DNA from: Pseudomonas fluorescens
Lineage (GTDB): Bacteria > Pseudomonadota > Gammaproteobacteria > Pseudomonadales > Pseudomonadaceae
Reading direction: 5' to 3'
DNA: 64,000 nt
Assembly: GCF_000730425.1 (NCBI RefSeq)
Contig: NZ_CP008896.1
Span: 1,736,001 to 1,800,000, forward strand
Of the stretch, positions 54,827 through 64,000 are shown piece by piece; within the stretch, counting starts at the first letter, position 1; each line of letters starts with the position of its first letter. A program made the translations under genes and the position numbers. The notes beneath the pieces are model-generated. The model did not search any database. It saw only the letters and a list, made by a program, of their open reading frames with translations, and had not been told where the DNA came from.

Positions 54827-56200
54827 ATGCCTCAACGCCAAGTCATCAATGCCTCCGTCAGCCCCAAGGGCAGTCTCGAAACGCTGTCGCAACGTGAGGT
54901 CCAGCAACTGAGCGAAGCCGGCTCCGGCAGCATCTATACGCTTTTCCGCCAGTGCGCCCTGGCTATCCTCAACACCGGCGCCCATATCGACAACGCCAAG
55001 ACCATCCTCGACGCCTACAAAGACTTTGAAGTGCGCATCCATCAGCAGGATCGCGGCGTACGCCTGGAGCTGTTGAACGCACCGGCGGATGCGTTCGTGG
55101 ATGGCGAAATGATCGCCAGTACCCGGGAAATGCTGTTCAGCGCCCTGCGCGATATCGTCTACACCGAAAACGAACTCGATAGCCAACGCATCGACCTGAG
55201 CACCTCCCAAGGCATCACCGACTACGTGTTCCACCTGCTGCGCAACGCCCGTACGTTGCGCCCGGGTGTCGAACCAAAGATCGTGGTGTGCTGGGGCGGT
55301 CACTCGATCAATACCGAGGAATACAAATACACCAAGAAAGTCGGGCACGAATTGGGCCTGCGCAGCCTCGACGTGTGCACCGGTTGCGGCCCGGGCGTGA
55401 TGAAAGGCCCGATGAAGGGCGCAACCATTTCCCACGCCAAACAACGCATCACCGGCGGGCGCTACCTGGGCCTCACCGAGCCGGGCATCATCGCCGCCGA
55501 GGCACCGAACCCGATCGTCAACGAACTGGTGATCCTGCCGGATATCGAAAAACGCCTGGAAGCCTTCGTGCGGGTTGGCCACGGCATCATTATTTTCCCA
55601 GGTGGCGCCGGCACGGCCGAAGAGTTCCTGTACCTGCTGGGCATCCTCATGCACCCGGACAACCGTGAAGTCCCCTTCCCGGTCATCCTCACCGGGCCAA
55701 AACAGGCGGCACCGTACCTGCAACAGTTGCATGCGTTTGTCGGCGCAACCCTCGGTGAAGCGGCCCAGGCCCACTACCAGATCATCATTGATGACCCCGC
55801 CGAAGTCGCCCGACAGATGACCGCAGGACTGAAGGCCGTCAAACAGTTCCGCCGTGAACGCAACGACGCCTTCCACTTCAACTGGCTGCTGAAGATCGAC
55901 GAAGGCTTTCAGCGCCCGTTCGACCCAACCCACGAAAATATGGCCAGCCTGCAACTGAGCCATGCCCTGCCGCCCCATGAACTGGCGGCCAACCTGCGCC
56001 GGGCGTTCTCGGGGATTGTGGCGGGCAACGTCAAGGACAAGGGCATCCGCCTGATCGAACAGAATGGCCCGTATGAGATCCACGGCGACCCGACCATCAT
56101 GAAGCCGCTGGATGAGCTGTTGAAGGCATTTGTGGAGCAGCATCGGATGAAACTGCCCGGTGGTGCGGCGTATGTGCCTTGCTATCGTGTCGTCCAGTAA
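54827..56200 (+). CDS. ppnN: Nucleotide 5'-monophosphate nucleosidase PpnN
   Basis: 457 residues. Splits nucleoside monophosphates into base and ribose 5-phosphate; E. coli PpnN (YgdH) is activated by (p)ppGpp. N-terminal DUF4478-type domain, a Rossmann core with VVCWGGHSINTEEYKY, GCGPGVMKGPMKGAT and the LOG-like motif IIFPGGAGTAEEFLYLLG, and a C-terminal DUF3412-type domain. AAGGAATAAGA precedes the ATG at 54827. The longer upstream frame crosses the leader hairpin. Confidence 0.95.
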   Translation: MPQRQVINASVSPKGSLETLSQREVQQLSEAGSGSIYTLFRQCALAILNTGAHIDNAKTILDAYKDFEVRIHQQDRGVRLELLNAPADAFVDGEMIASTREMLFSALRDIVYTENELDSQRIDLSTSQGITDYVFHLLRNARTLRPGVEPKIVVCWGGHSINTEEYKYTKKVGHELGLRSLDVCTGCGPGVMKGPMKGATISHAKQRITGGRYLGLTEPGIIAAEAPNPIVNELVILPDIEKRLEAFVRVGHGIIIFPGGAGTAEEFLYLLGILMHPDNREVPFPVILTGPKQAAPYLQQLHAFVGATLGEAAQAHYQIIIDDPAEVARQMTAGLKAVKQFRRERNDAFHFNWLLKIDEGFQRPFDPTHENMASLQLSHALPPHELAANLRRAFSGIVAGNVKDKGIRLIEQNGPYEIHGDPTIMKPLDELLKAFVEQHRMKLPGGAAYVPCYRVVQ

Positions 56201-56410
56201 CAGGCAGACTGCCAGGTCATATGCTGTAGCGCTTTAAGGGTCGCCTCAGGGAGGGTCGATAGCAAAAACCGGACTAAGGTTTTATCTATTCCAGCCCACC
56301 GACATCTAAAAAGCAGTCTAAGGACCAACAGATGCAGCACCTTGGCGTTGCTGCAATCGACCTGCTTTGATAAAACCTGTGTTCCACCGCCCCTTGAGAG
56401 ACCGCCCAAC

Positions 56411-56785
56411 GTGCGCACGCTTTTGCTCGCTGCCCTGCTCCTGACACCCACCCTGACCTTGGCGCAAACCATTGCCTGGCCCGACCTCCCCGAGAACTGT
56501 TTCGTCAGCGGGCGATCCGCCACCAACGACGATGTCGACAATGGTTGTGCGGCGTTTCTGATCAATGTGAAAGGCAAGGCGGCAGGCACACCGATCAAAA
56601 TGGATATTCCCCAATACGCCATGCACGTCGAGGCGGGTACAGGCAAAGAGACGCCGGTGATCATCATCCAGGCGGAACAGAACGGTGATATCAAGGCTGT
56701 GGGGTACAAGGAGCTGGGCACCGAGCAACTGGGGGCGGCGCTGCTCAAGGAAGTGCGGCTTTTGGGAACGAAAAAGCCGAGCTAG
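56411..56785 (+). CDS. Small periplasmic protein, unknown function
   Basis: 124 residues from a GTG at 56411: VRTLLLAALLLTPTLTLAQT is a clear signal peptide ending LAQ. The mature part has two cysteines (ENCFVSG, NGCAAF) likely joined by a disulfide. The frame continues upstream to 56342 but without the signal context. No family recognised. Confidence 0.7.
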   Translation: MRTLLLAALLLTPTLTLAQTIAWPDLPENCFVSGRSATNDDVDNGCAAFLINVKGKAAGTPIKMDIPQYAMHVEAGTGKETPVIIIQAEQNGDIKAVGYKELGTEQLGAALLKEVRLLGTKKPS

Positions 56786-56830
56786 AGCGCAGCCCTGAAC
56801 CGCGTCCATAAGGCGCCGCAATCAAAATCA

Positions 56831-56867
56831 AAAAACCCGCTGACCGTTGCCGGTTCAGCGGGTTTTT
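56831..56867. terminator. Bidirectional terminator between convergent genes
   Basis: AAAAACCCGCTGA (56831-56843) and TCAGCGGGTTTTT (56855-56867): 13-base arms, A-run on one side and T-run on the other, serving both the periplasmic protein gene and mqo. Confidence 0.92.
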
Positions 56868-56907
56868 AGCTATCGACTCAATCCTGTCTCAGGACCTCGT
56901 CAAACGC

Positions 56908-58554
56908 TTACAGCGCAATGTCAGCCGCCGGCTTGCTCAGCTCAGCCGCAGGCTTGGCAGCTTCGGTAGCTTGCGGAGCAGCCATTTGCGGAATGACTGG
57001 CGGAGGCGTCAGTTGCAGAACCTTGGCGGTGTAGGCCCATTCTTGCGCAACACGCTCAGGGCTGCCGTTCAGCTTGGTGCCATAGCTAGGCACGATCTGC
57101 TTCAACTTTTCCTGCCAGGCCGGGGTAGCGACCTTGTCCTTGAACACCTTTTCCAGCACGGTCAGCATGATCGGTGCTGCAGTGGACGCACCTGGCGACG
57201 CACCCAACAGGCCGGCGATGGTGTTGTCTGCAGAGCTGACCACCTCGGTACCGAGCTTCAGGATGCCGCCTTGCTCTTCGTCACGCTTGATGATCTGTAC
57301 ACGCTGGCCGGCTTGCCACAAGCGCCAGTCTTCTTTCTTGGCATTCGGGAAGTACTCTTGCAGCGCCTTGAAGCGGTCGTCATCCGACTGCATCAATTGA
57401 CCGGCGAGGTACTCGACCAGTGGATATTCGCGGATACCGACTTTGGTCATTGGCCAGATGTTGTGGGTCGTGGTGCTGGTCAGCAGGTCCAGGTACGAGC
57501 CTTCCTTCAGAAACTTGGTGGAGAAGGTCGCGAATGGGCCAAACAGGATCACGCGCTTGCCATCCAGCACTCGGGTGTCCAGGTGCGGAACCGACATCGG
57601 CGGCGAACCTACCGACGCTTTGCCGTAAGCCTTAGCCAGATGTTGCTCGGCAATCGTTGGATTCTCGGTCACCAGGAACGAGCCGCCAACCGGGAAACCG
57701 GCGTATTCCTTGCCTTCAGGAATGCCCGACTTCTGCAGCAAGTGCAGGGCACCGCCGCCCGCGCCGATGAACACGAACTTGGCGTCGGTCTCGGTCTTGG
57801 TCCCGTCTTTCAGGTTTTTGTAGCTGACGCGCCACGAACCGTCGGCGTTCTTGGTGATGTCCTGCACTTCGCTCGACAGTTTCAGGTCGAACTTGGGTGT
57901 GGTCTGCAGGTGAGCGACGAACTGGCGGGTAATCTCGCCAAAGTTCACGTCGGTACCGATCGGCGACCAGGTAGCCGCGATTTTCTGGCTCGGGTCACGC
58001 CCTTCCATCATCAGCGGAACCCACTTCTTGATCTGTACCGGATCTTCGGAGTATTCCATGCCAGCAAACAGCGGGCTCGCCTGCAGCGCTTCGTAACGCT
58101 TTTTCAGGAACTTGATATTGTCATCGCCCCACACAAAGCTCATGTGCGGAGTGGAGTTGATGAACGAGCGCGGGTTCTTCAGAACGCCTTGCTGAACCTG
58201 CCACGACCAGAACTGGCGGGAAATCTGGAACGCTTCGTTGATCTCGACCGCTTTCGGGATCTCAACGGTGCCGTCCTTGTTTTCCGGGGTGTAGTTCAGC
58301 TCAGCCAAGGCAGAGTGACCGGTACCGGCATTGTTCCAGCCGTTGGAGCTTTCTTCGGCGACGCCGTCCAGGCGCTCAACCATCTCCATGGACCAACCCG
58401 GCTCCAGCTCATTGAGCCAGACACCCAGGGTTGCACTCATAATGCCGCCGCCGATCAGCAGCACATCAACTTTCTTTGCCTCTTCCGCCTGGACGGAAGT
58501 GATCCCCATCGACAAAGCCAGCCCCAGCAGGGCGGTGTTCACTTTTTTAAACAT
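56908..58554 (-). CDS. mqo: Malate:quinone oxidoreductase
   Basis: 548 residues. FAD enzyme oxidising malate to oxaloacetate and reducing membrane quinone. Seen: [70 protein letters not shown] and the C-terminal [20 protein letters not shown]. The N-terminus [23 protein letters not shown] looks like a Sec signal peptide, and the C-terminus has an Ala/Pro-rich tail of ~30 residues; both exceed the ~500 residues of classic Mqo. Confidence 0.96.
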   Translation of the reverse strand: MFKKVNTALLGLALSMGITSVQAEEAKKVDVLLIGGGIMSATLGVWLNELEPGWSMEMVERLDGVAEESSNGWNNAGTGHSALAELNYTPENKDGTVEIPKAVEINEAFQISRQFWSWQVQQGVLKNPRSFINSTPHMSFVWGDDNIKFLKKRYEALQASPLFAGMEYSEDPVQIKKWVPLMMEGRDPSQKIAATWSPIGTDVNFGEITRQFVAHLQTTPKFDLKLSSEVQDITKNADGSWRVSYKNLKDGTKTETDAKFVFIGAGGGALHLLQKSGIPEGKEYAGFPVGGSFLVTENPTIAEQHLAKAYGKASVGSPPMSVPHLDTRVLDGKRVILFGPFATFSTKFLKEGSYLDLLTSTTTHNIWPMTKVGIREYPLVEYLAGQLMQSDDDRFKALQEYFPNAKKEDWRLWQAGQRVQIIKRDEEQGGILKLGTEVVSSADNTIAGLLGASPGASTAAPIMLTVLEKVFKDKVATPAWQEKLKQIVPSYGTKLNGSPERVAQEWAYTAKVLQLTPPPVIPQMAAPQATEAAKPAAELSKPAADIAL

Positions 58555-58829
58555 CGTAGCACCTATGATAAAACGCCTTCCGCCCTACCGCCCTCGACCT
58601 TCTGGCAACCGTGGTGCGCAAAACATCAGGCAATGTTTTGCTGGTTCCCGTACTCCCAAGAGCTGCAGGGTGGGCACACAAAGCCGACGTATCGACCTCA
58701 CTTTTATGTCCCTTCTGCGCTGACTTCTTATCATTATTGGCTTCAGCTACCTCGGCAACAGCTACCCTGCCGGTACGCATTCGGGCGTGCGTACCAGAGA
58801 GAGAATAGACCAAGATGGCGTGCAGAATA

Positions 58830-59456
58830 TCATGGTCCGGCTGGATCGGGCGTCTGTTCTGGACTTGGTGGTCGTGTTGGCAACAGGCTCAGCGCGACAT
58901 CGACAGACTGGCGAAGGCGCTCCGAGGTAACGCCATCCCTCGCCTGGATGGAAATTCCGTGCAGAAAGGTCGCATAAAAGTCCCCCAGCGCCTGCACATC
59001 GGCATCCTCGCCAAGCTCACCGTTTTCCTGCCCGCGGTGCAATCTGTCGATAATCGACTGGGTGCGCTGCAGGCGATGCTCGCGCAGCCATTGCTGAACC
59101 TCAGCACCATCGGGGCTGGTACTGCTTGCGGCACTCACCACCAGACACCCGCCGGGACGATCCGCTTGCGTGTAAGTGGTGATGGCATCGTCCAGCATAT
59201 CCCTGATCGCGCCTCTCAAACCTGTCTGTGCCAGCGCACAGTCGGCAAAACCACCCTCGCCGCTTTCATATAACGCCACCGCCTCACGAAACAACGCCTG
59301 CTTACTGCCAAAAGCGGCGTAAATCCTCGCCGAGGCAATACCCAACGCATCCACCAGCGCCGACATGCTGGTGCCCTCATACCCTTGCTCCCAGAACAAC
59401 AACATAGCGCGCTGCAATGCCGCTCCCCTGTCGAATTCGCGCGGACGTCCAGCCAT
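58830..59456 (-). CDS. TetR-family regulator
   Basis: 208 residues. MAGRPREFDRGAALQRAMLL and FWEQGYEGTSMSALVDALGI, with SARIYAAFGSKQALFREAV as recognition part; a TetR_C-type domain follows. Divergent from the isomerase/hydrolase pair at 59566, which it probably represses. The intergenic region 58555-58829 towards mqo holds no gene. Confidence 0.9.
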   Translation of the reverse strand: MAGRPREFDRGAALQRAMLLFWEQGYEGTSMSALVDALGIASARIYAAFGSKQALFREAVALYESGEGGFADCALAQTGLRGAIRDMLDDAITTYTQADRPGGCLVVSAASSTSPDGAEVQQWLREHRLQRTQSIIDRLHRGQENGELGEDADVQALGDFYATFLHGISIQARDGVTSERLRQSVDVALSLLPTRPPSPEQTPDPAGP

Positions 59457-59565
59457 TAATTGCTTACCTGTTGGTGTGATTTCATCACTTTAACTCATAT
59501 CGGGTTGACGGTAATGAATCGGCCAGCCTATTCTTTGTTGATCGACAAATAATAGAGAGAATCTG

Positions 59566-60636
59566 ATGCGTACCCTTAAAGGACCTAGTTTGCACCTGGC
59601 GCAATTCAGTGGCGCCGAGCCACCTTTCAATAGCCTGGAAAACGTCGCCCAATGGGCCAAAACGCAAGGTTTCAAGGCCCTGCAGATTCCGGCCTGGGAC
59701 AGCCGATTCTTCAATGTCGAACTGGCCGCGCAAAGCCAGGCTTATTGCGATGACATCAAAGGCATGCTCTTCGACCACGACCTGCAGATCAGTGAACTGA
59801 CCAGCCACATGTTTGGCCAACTGGTGGCGGTTCATCCTGCCTACGACGCCCTGTGGGATGCTTCCACTCCAGCGCCGCTGCGGGGTAAGCCCCAGGCCCG
59901 TACAGAATGGGCGATCGAACGCATGAAATTGACCATCGCGGCCTCGCAAAAGCTTGGTCTTGAAGACCTGGGCACGTTTTCCGGTTCCCTGGCCTGGCCC
60001 TATCTATTCCCCTTCCCGCAACGCCCGGAAGGTCTTATCGATGCAGCATTCGATGAACTGGCACGGCGCTGGCGACCGCTCCTGGACCTCGCCGACGAGA
60101 AAGGCGTCAACCTCTGCTACGAAATCCACCCCAGCGAAGACCTCCACGACGGCACCAGTTTCGAGCGCTTCTACGACCGGGTTGACCAGCATCCACGCTG
60201 CCGAATCCTATTTGACCCCAGCCACTTCGTGCTGCAACAACTGGACTACTTGAGCTACCTCGACATTTACCAGTCGTTCATCCGCATGTTTCACGTCAAG
60301 GACGCCGAGTTCAACGCCACCGGCCGCCAAGGTATCTACGGCGGCTACAGCGACTGGGCCGACCGTGCCGGACGCTTCCGCTCACTGGGTGACGGCCAGG
60401 TGGATTTCAAAGGCATTTTTTCCAAGCTGGCCCAATACGACTATCCGGGCTGGGCCACGCTGGAATGGGAATGCTGCTTGAAAAACCAGGAGGCCGGAGC
60501 CCGCGAAGGCGTCGAGTTTATCAATCGACACATCATTGAAGTCACTGACCGGGCCTTTGACGACTTCGCCGGAGCCCCGGTCAATCAGCAGCAGATCCAG
60601 GCCATGCTCGGCCTGCTGCATGAGGCACAACCATGA
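59566..60636 (+). CDS. Sugar phosphate isomerase/epimerase (xylose isomerase-like TIM barrel)
   Basis: 356 residues of the AP-endonuclease-2/xylose-isomerase-like superfamily. LHLAQFSGAEPPFNSLENVA, metal ligands Glu in NLCYEIHPSEDLH, Asp/His in LFDPSHFVLQQ, His in MFHVKDAEFN and Glu in WATLEWECCLKN. Divalent-metal enzyme acting on a sugar or inositol derivative. The stop overlaps the next gene's start by ATGA. The natural substrate is unknown. Confidence 0.9.
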   Translation: MRTLKGPSLHLAQFSGAEPPFNSLENVAQWAKTQGFKALQIPAWDSRFFNVELAAQSQAYCDDIKGMLFDHDLQISELTSHMFGQLVAVHPAYDALWDASTPAPLRGKPQARTEWAIERMKLTIAASQKLGLEDLGTFSGSLAWPYLFPFPQRPEGLIDAAFDELARRWRPLLDLADEKGVNLCYEIHPSEDLHDGTSFERFYDRVDQHPRCRILFDPSHFVLQQLDYLSYLDIYQSFIRMFHVKDAEFNATGRQGIYGGYSDWADRAGRFRSLGDGQVDFKGIFSKLAQYDYPGWATLEWECCLKNQEAGAREGVEFINRHIIEVTDRAFDDFAGAPVNQQQIQAMLGLLHEAQP

Positions 60637-61544
60637 ACGCTCGCACCGCCACATCGCTGAATAACGGCGACGACTTTACACATCACTACATACGAATCGA
60701 TGGTAAGAAAACCCACTGCGTCGCGGTGGGAACCGGAGAACCTGTGCTGCTGATCCCGGGCTGGCCCCAAACCTGGTATGCCTTTCGACATACCATGCGA
60801 GCTCTGGCACGTCAGGGCTTGCAGGCCATTGCCGTCGACCCGCCAGGCCTGGGCAACTCAGACCGGCCAGCACTGGGCTTCGACACCGGTAACATTGCCG
60901 ATGTGCTCCATCGGACAATGCTGGCGCTGGGCATCCCGCGCTATCACCTGGTCGGGCACGATGTCGGCATGTGGGTCGCCTATGCGCTGGCAAGTGACCA
61001 ACCACACGCCGTGCGCACACTGACCGTAACCGAAGCCGTCATCCCCGGCCTGGCCCCACCGCCACCGATTTTTGTCGCACCGGAACAAAACATCTTCCTG
61101 TGGCACTTCCTCTTCAACCAGATCCACGACCTACCCGAAGCCCTCATCACCGGAAGAGAGGAAACGTACCTCAATTTCATGTTCGACCGCTGGTCATTCC
61201 ACCGCGATGCCGTCGCCTCCGACGTCTACATTCGTGCCTACTCGACACCCGGCAGCTTGCGTGCAGGTTTCGACTACTATCGCGCGATTCCCGAAACAAT
61301 CCGACAAAATACTGATCGCGCTACCCGCATGCTGGAAATGCCAGTACTGGCCATCGGCGCTGAACATGCCACTAACGATGCGCCACTGATGACGCTCCAG
61401 GGGCGCGCAACTGACCTGCGCGGGGCGATCATCGCCGATTGCGGGCATTTTGTGATGGAGGAGGCACCGGAGGCTTTTTTGGAGCACTTAGTCGGTTTTT
61501 TGCTGGCGCATCCTGAAAGCGGAGACTCTGTGCCAGAAAAGTGA
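60633..61544 (+). CDS. Alpha/beta hydrolase, epoxide hydrolase-like
   Basis: 303 residues. Nucleophile elbow GHDVGMWVAYA with aspartate instead of serine, as in epoxide hydrolases and haloalkane dehalogenases. Oxyanion motif LLIPGWPQTWYAF, DPPGLGNSDRP, and the His in ADCGHFVMEEAPEAF. Coupled to the sugar-phosphate isomerase-like gene and under the likely control of the divergent TetR. Substrate unknown. Confidence 0.9.
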   Translation: MNARTATSLNNGDDFTHHYIRIDGKKTHCVAVGTGEPVLLIPGWPQTWYAFRHTMRALARQGLQAIAVDPPGLGNSDRPALGFDTGNIADVLHRTMLALGIPRYHLVGHDVGMWVAYALASDQPHAVRTLTVTEAVIPGLAPPPPIFVAPEQNIFLWHFLFNQIHDLPEALITGREETYLNFMFDRWSFHRDAVASDVYIRAYSTPGSLRAGFDYYRAIPETIRQNTDRATRMLEMPVLAIGAEHATNDAPLMTLQGRATDLRGAIIADCGHFVMEEAPEAFLEHLVGFLLAHPESGDSVPEK

Positions 61545-61666
61545 ATTGGCAGCATACGAAAAATCCGAAATCAGAAAAACCGATGGAAATCATCGAGTTT
61601 TTACGGTTTTCCGACCTGCCGAATTATCGATAATCGCGCCTACTCAAAAGGGAGGCGCGTCTCCAG

Positions 61667-62215
61667 ATGACAGAGGCAAAAAGCTACACCTCCATTGCAA
61701 AGTGGTTGCACTGGAGCATGGCGCTCATCTGGATTGGCGCCTGGCTGGTGGGAATCGTGGCCGTTCATTGGCGCGATGAATTCAACCCACAGCATCAACT
61801 CACCTTTCTACACAAGGCGATGGCTAGCACCCTTCTATTCCTTATCGTCCTGCGCATCGCCTGGCGCCTGACCCATGCAGCACCAGCGATGCCCGACACG
61901 ATGAGCCCGCGGCTCAAGCACGCGGCGTTCATCGGCCACCTGCTGTTATACATCGTCGGGCTATTGGGGCTGCCGATCTCCGGCTGGTACTGGAGCTCGG
62001 TGGCTGACAAGCCCATCCTGGTTGCCGGCCTGTTCCTGCTGCCGCCGCTGGTCGAGCCGGATAAAAATCTCTATGAACTGGCAAAAGCGATCCACACCTA
62101 CAGCGCCTGGTTATGTGGCGCCCTGGTAGGTGGCCACATGGTGATGGCGTTGAAGCATCAATTTATTGATAAAGACCAGGTACTCACAGGCATGCTGCCG
62201 GGGCATATTGACTGA
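61667..62215 (+). CDS. Cytochrome b561
   Basis: 182 residues, four membrane helices with heme-ligand histidines in AKWLHWSMALIWIGAW, FLHKAMASTLLFLIV, FIGHLLLYIVGLLGLP and HTYSAWLCGALVGGHMVMAL. Di-heme b561 family: transfers electrons between membrane quinones and superoxide or other partners. Lies alone, 122 bases after the hydrolase; GGGAGG precedes the ATG. Confidence 0.92.
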   Translation: MTEAKSYTSIAKWLHWSMALIWIGAWLVGIVAVHWRDEFNPQHQLTFLHKAMASTLLFLIVLRIAWRLTHAAPAMPDTMSPRLKHAAFIGHLLLYIVGLLGLPISGWYWSSVADKPILVAGLFLLPPLVEPDKNLYELAKAIHTYSAWLCGALVGGHMVMALKHQFIDKDQVLTGMLPGHID

Positions 62216-62304
62216 TGTGGGACATCTCCCATTACCCGGCATCAACGGGGTTACTCCGTTCCTGATAAACTGACCGCCCTTTGCCGCCCCCTCCAGATAC
62301 TTCA

Positions 62305-63297
62305 ATGCCCCTACAGATCGCATCGCCATCACTTTCCCACCGATTTTCGGTTGCGCCGATGATGGATTGGACCGACCGCCACTGCCGCTTCTTCCTGCGC
62401 CTCCTATCCAAGCACGCCCTGCTCTACACCGAAATGGTCACCACCGGCGCGATCCTCCACGGTGACCATGAGCGTTTTCTGCGCCACAACGAAGCCGAGC
62501 ACCCGTTAGCGTTACAACTGGGCGGCAGTGTTCCAGCTGATTTAGCCGCCTGCGCCCGCATGGCCGAGGATGCAGGCTATGACGAAGTCAACCTGAACGT
62601 CGGCTGCCCCAGTGATCGGGTGCAGAACAATATGATCGGCGCATGCCTGATGGGCCACCCTGCCCTGGTGGCTGATTGTGTGAAGGCGATGCGTGATGCG
62701 GTGTCGATTCCGGTGACGGTGAAGCACCGTATCGGGATCAATGGCCGAGACAGTTATGCGCAGTTGTGTGATTTTGTTGGGCAAGTGAAGGAGGCAGGTT
62801 GCACCAGTTTTACCGTGCATGCGCGGATTGCGATTCTGGAGGGGCTGTCGCCCAAGGAGAATCGAGACATTCCCCCGTTGCGTTATGACGTGGCGGCGCA
62901 ATTGAAGCGGGACTTTGCCGAGTTGGAGATTGTGCTCAATGGCGGGATCAAGACGCTGGAGCAGTGCGAAGAGCATTTGCAAGTGTTTGATGGGGTGATG
63001 CTGGGGCGTGAGGCTTATCACAATCCGTATTTGCTGGCGCAAGTGGATCAGCGGCTGTTTGGCAGCACAGCGCCGGTGATCAGTCGGGCCGAGGCCTTGG
63101 CGCAGTTGCGGCCTTATATTGCCGAGCATCTGGCTACAGGTGGGGCGATGCATCACATTACGCGGCATGTATTGGGGTTGGGCACTGGGTTTGCGGGGGC
63201 ACGCAGGTTTCGGCAGTTGCTGTCGGTGGATATTCATAAGGCCAGCGATCCGCTGGCTTTACTGGATCAGGCTGGGGTGTTGCTGGAGGGCCGCTGA
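62305..63297 (+). CDS. dusA: tRNA-dihydrouridine synthase A
   Basis: 330 residues. FMN enzyme reducing U20 of tRNA. SVAPMMDWTDRHCRFFLRLL, LQLGGSVPADLAACARMAED, NVGCPSDRVQNNMIGACLMG, VKHRIGIN and NGGIKTLEQC give a full Dus signature, with the DusA-type ending GTGFAGARRFRQLLS. The ATG at 62305 is used. The ribosome site is weak. Transaldolase follows after 247 bases. Confidence 0.96.
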   Translation: MPLQIASPSLSHRFSVAPMMDWTDRHCRFFLRLLSKHALLYTEMVTTGAILHGDHERFLRHNEAEHPLALQLGGSVPADLAACARMAEDAGYDEVNLNVGCPSDRVQNNMIGACLMGHPALVADCVKAMRDAVSIPVTVKHRIGINGRDSYAQLCDFVGQVKEAGCTSFTVHARIAILEGLSPKENRDIPPLRYDVAAQLKRDFAELEIVLNGGIKTLEQCEEHLQVFDGVMLGREAYHNPYLLAQVDQRLFGSTAPVISRAEALAQLRPYIAEHLATGGAMHHITRHVLGLGTGFAGARRFRQLLSVDIHKASDPLALLDQAGVLLEGR

Positions 63298-63341
63298 CCG
63301 AGCGGGCCGCTCAATTAAGTGAGCGACGGGTCCATCGCAAT

Positions 63342-63359
63342 CGCGGGCAAGCCCGCTCC
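63342..63359. repeat. Single REP-like hairpin
   Basis: CGCGGGCAAGCCCGCTCC: half-REP of the GTGGGAGCGGGC type between dusA and transaldolase. Confidence 0.6.
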
Positions 63360-63544
63360 GACGCGTTGATCGCGGTGCCGGTTGAACCCGATGGCGATTT
63401 TGCCCTCCTACTTACCAGCAAGGCCGGTCATTCAAACGGCTGTTTTCAGGTTGTTGCCCTCGCAAACGATCGAACGCATTTGCGCCCTTGAGCGGCTAGC
63501 AGCCGTCGGGTAATGTCATCAGACCCATAGGACAGAGCACGCCC

Positions 63545-64000
63545 ATGACTTCCAAGCTGGAACAACTCAAGCAATTCACCACTGTAGTTGCCGACACCGG
63601 CGATTTTGAAGCTATCGCTCGTGTCAAGCCGCAGGATGCCACCACTAATCCTTCCCTCTTGCTCAAGGCTGCCTCCATTCCTGGCTATGCCAAGCTGTTG
63701 GATGCCTGCGTGCAGGACTGTAACGGTGATGTGGGACTGGCCAGTGACCGTTTTGCGGTGGCTGTGGGCCAGGAGATCCTGAAAGTGGTGCCCGGCCGTA
63801 TTTCCACCGAGGTGGATGCCCGCCTGTCATTCGACACTGACGCAGTACTCAAGCGCGCGCATCGCCTGATCGACCTGTACGAAAAATCAGGTATTGGCCG
63901 CGACCGTGTGCTGATCAAGATCGCGTCCACCTGGGAAGGTATTCGTGCCGCCGAGCAGCTGGAAAAGGAAGGCATCCAGACCAACCTGACCCTGTTGTTC
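63545..64000 (+). CDS. tal: Transaldolase, 3' end outside window
   Basis: 152 residues of ~308 are present. Pentose phosphate pathway, transferring dihydroxyacetone units. [58 protein letters not shown] and [20 protein letters not shown] (with the Schiff-base lysine IKIAST) are transaldolase-type TalB motifs. Runs off the right edge. Confidence 0.96.
   Translation, partial: MTSKLEQLKQFTTVVADTGDFEAIARVKPQDATTNPSLLLKAASIPGYAKLLDACVQDCNGDVGLASDRFAVAVGQEILKVVPGRISTEVDARLSFDTDAVLKRAHRLIDLYEKSGIGRDRVLIKIASTWEGIRAAEQLEKEGIQTNLTLLF

Noticed and set aside
56971..58977. 668-residue plus-strand frame opposite mqo
   Set aside because: Shadow of mqo; composition is artefactual and it has no family motif.
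5864..63359. Repeated GTAGGAGCCGGC-type units considered as CRISPR repeats
   Set aside because: They are scattered singly or as inverted pairs, with no regular spacers and no cas genes.

Overview
The window looks like chromosome of a fluorescent Pseudomonas (P. fluorescens group). Pointers are the many GTAGGAGCCGGCTTGCCGGC-type and GTGGGAGCGGGCTTGCCCGC-type REP/REPIN repeats in intergenic gaps, high-GC coding DNA, and a gene set typical of that group: uvrB beside an amino acid aminotransferase, soxR, an agmatine cluster, fabV, a malate:quinone oxidoreductase, and dusA followed by transaldolase. Both window ends cut genes: a membrane-fusion protein at the left and transaldolase at the right.

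Layout. 1-2.1 kb: HlyD/EmrB-type efflux pair. 2.2-5.8 kb: uvrB and a divergent aminotransferase. 6.2-8.6 kb: LysR regulator divergent from an aldehyde dehydrogenase, like ptrR/sad of E. coli. 8.7-11.1 kb: a PAS-GGDEF diguanylate cyclase, a small protein and an FAD oxidoreductase. 11.1-13.5 kb: a small redox-flavoured module with a MarR regulator carrying four C-terminal cysteines and a MOSC protein, divergent from a CxxC thioredoxin-fold protein, a DUF2024 protein, a Rof-like Rho-binding protein and an unknown protein. 14-18.6 kb: LysE exporter, trmK, soxR, an MHS-family transporter and a bestrophin-like protein. 18.8-24 kb: an agu2-like operon (cytosolic agmatine deiminase, N-carbamoylputrescine amidase, polyamine-binding protein, Tat-exported agmatine deiminase) with a divergent LysR gene, followed by mug.

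25.1-38.4 kb: tRNA-Asn(GUU) carries a ~13.2 kb integrated element. It is bounded by a 27/26-bp direct repeat of the tRNA 3' end and has a P4-type integrase next to the tRNA. Its left part holds decayed recombinase genes and hairpin-rich DNA with DnaA-box-like motifs. Its right part is a seven-gene minus-strand acyl-CoA operon (two crotonases, acyl-CoA dehydrogenase, acyl-CoA synthetase, alpha/beta hydrolase, nitroreductase, membrane protein), two TetR genes and a cupin gene, each with visible palindromic operators. The native tRNA terminator now lies at the far end of the element.

38.5-44.5 kb: CoA-transferase and acyl-CoA dehydrogenase around an IclR gene, followed by two decayed genes (an MFS transporter with a large internal deletion, and a proline-iminopeptidase-like protein that has lost its catalytic serine). 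44.5-50.3 kb: a probable purine uptake region (NCS2 permease, LysR, Tsx-like porin, PunC/PunR). 50.3-64 kb: class III aminotransferase, LysR, HAD phosphatase, fabV, ppnN, mqo, a TetR/isomerase/hydrolase group, cytochrome b561, dusA and transaldolase.

The most notable observations are the acyl-CoA metabolic island at tRNA-Asn; a soxS-type SoxR promoter pointing away from soxR towards trmK; three genes whose terminal Leu-stop is supplied by a REP sequence; the four-Cys MarR/thioredoxin/DUF2024/Rof module; and the serine-less peptidase relic. All calls come from reading the sequence; no database search was run.
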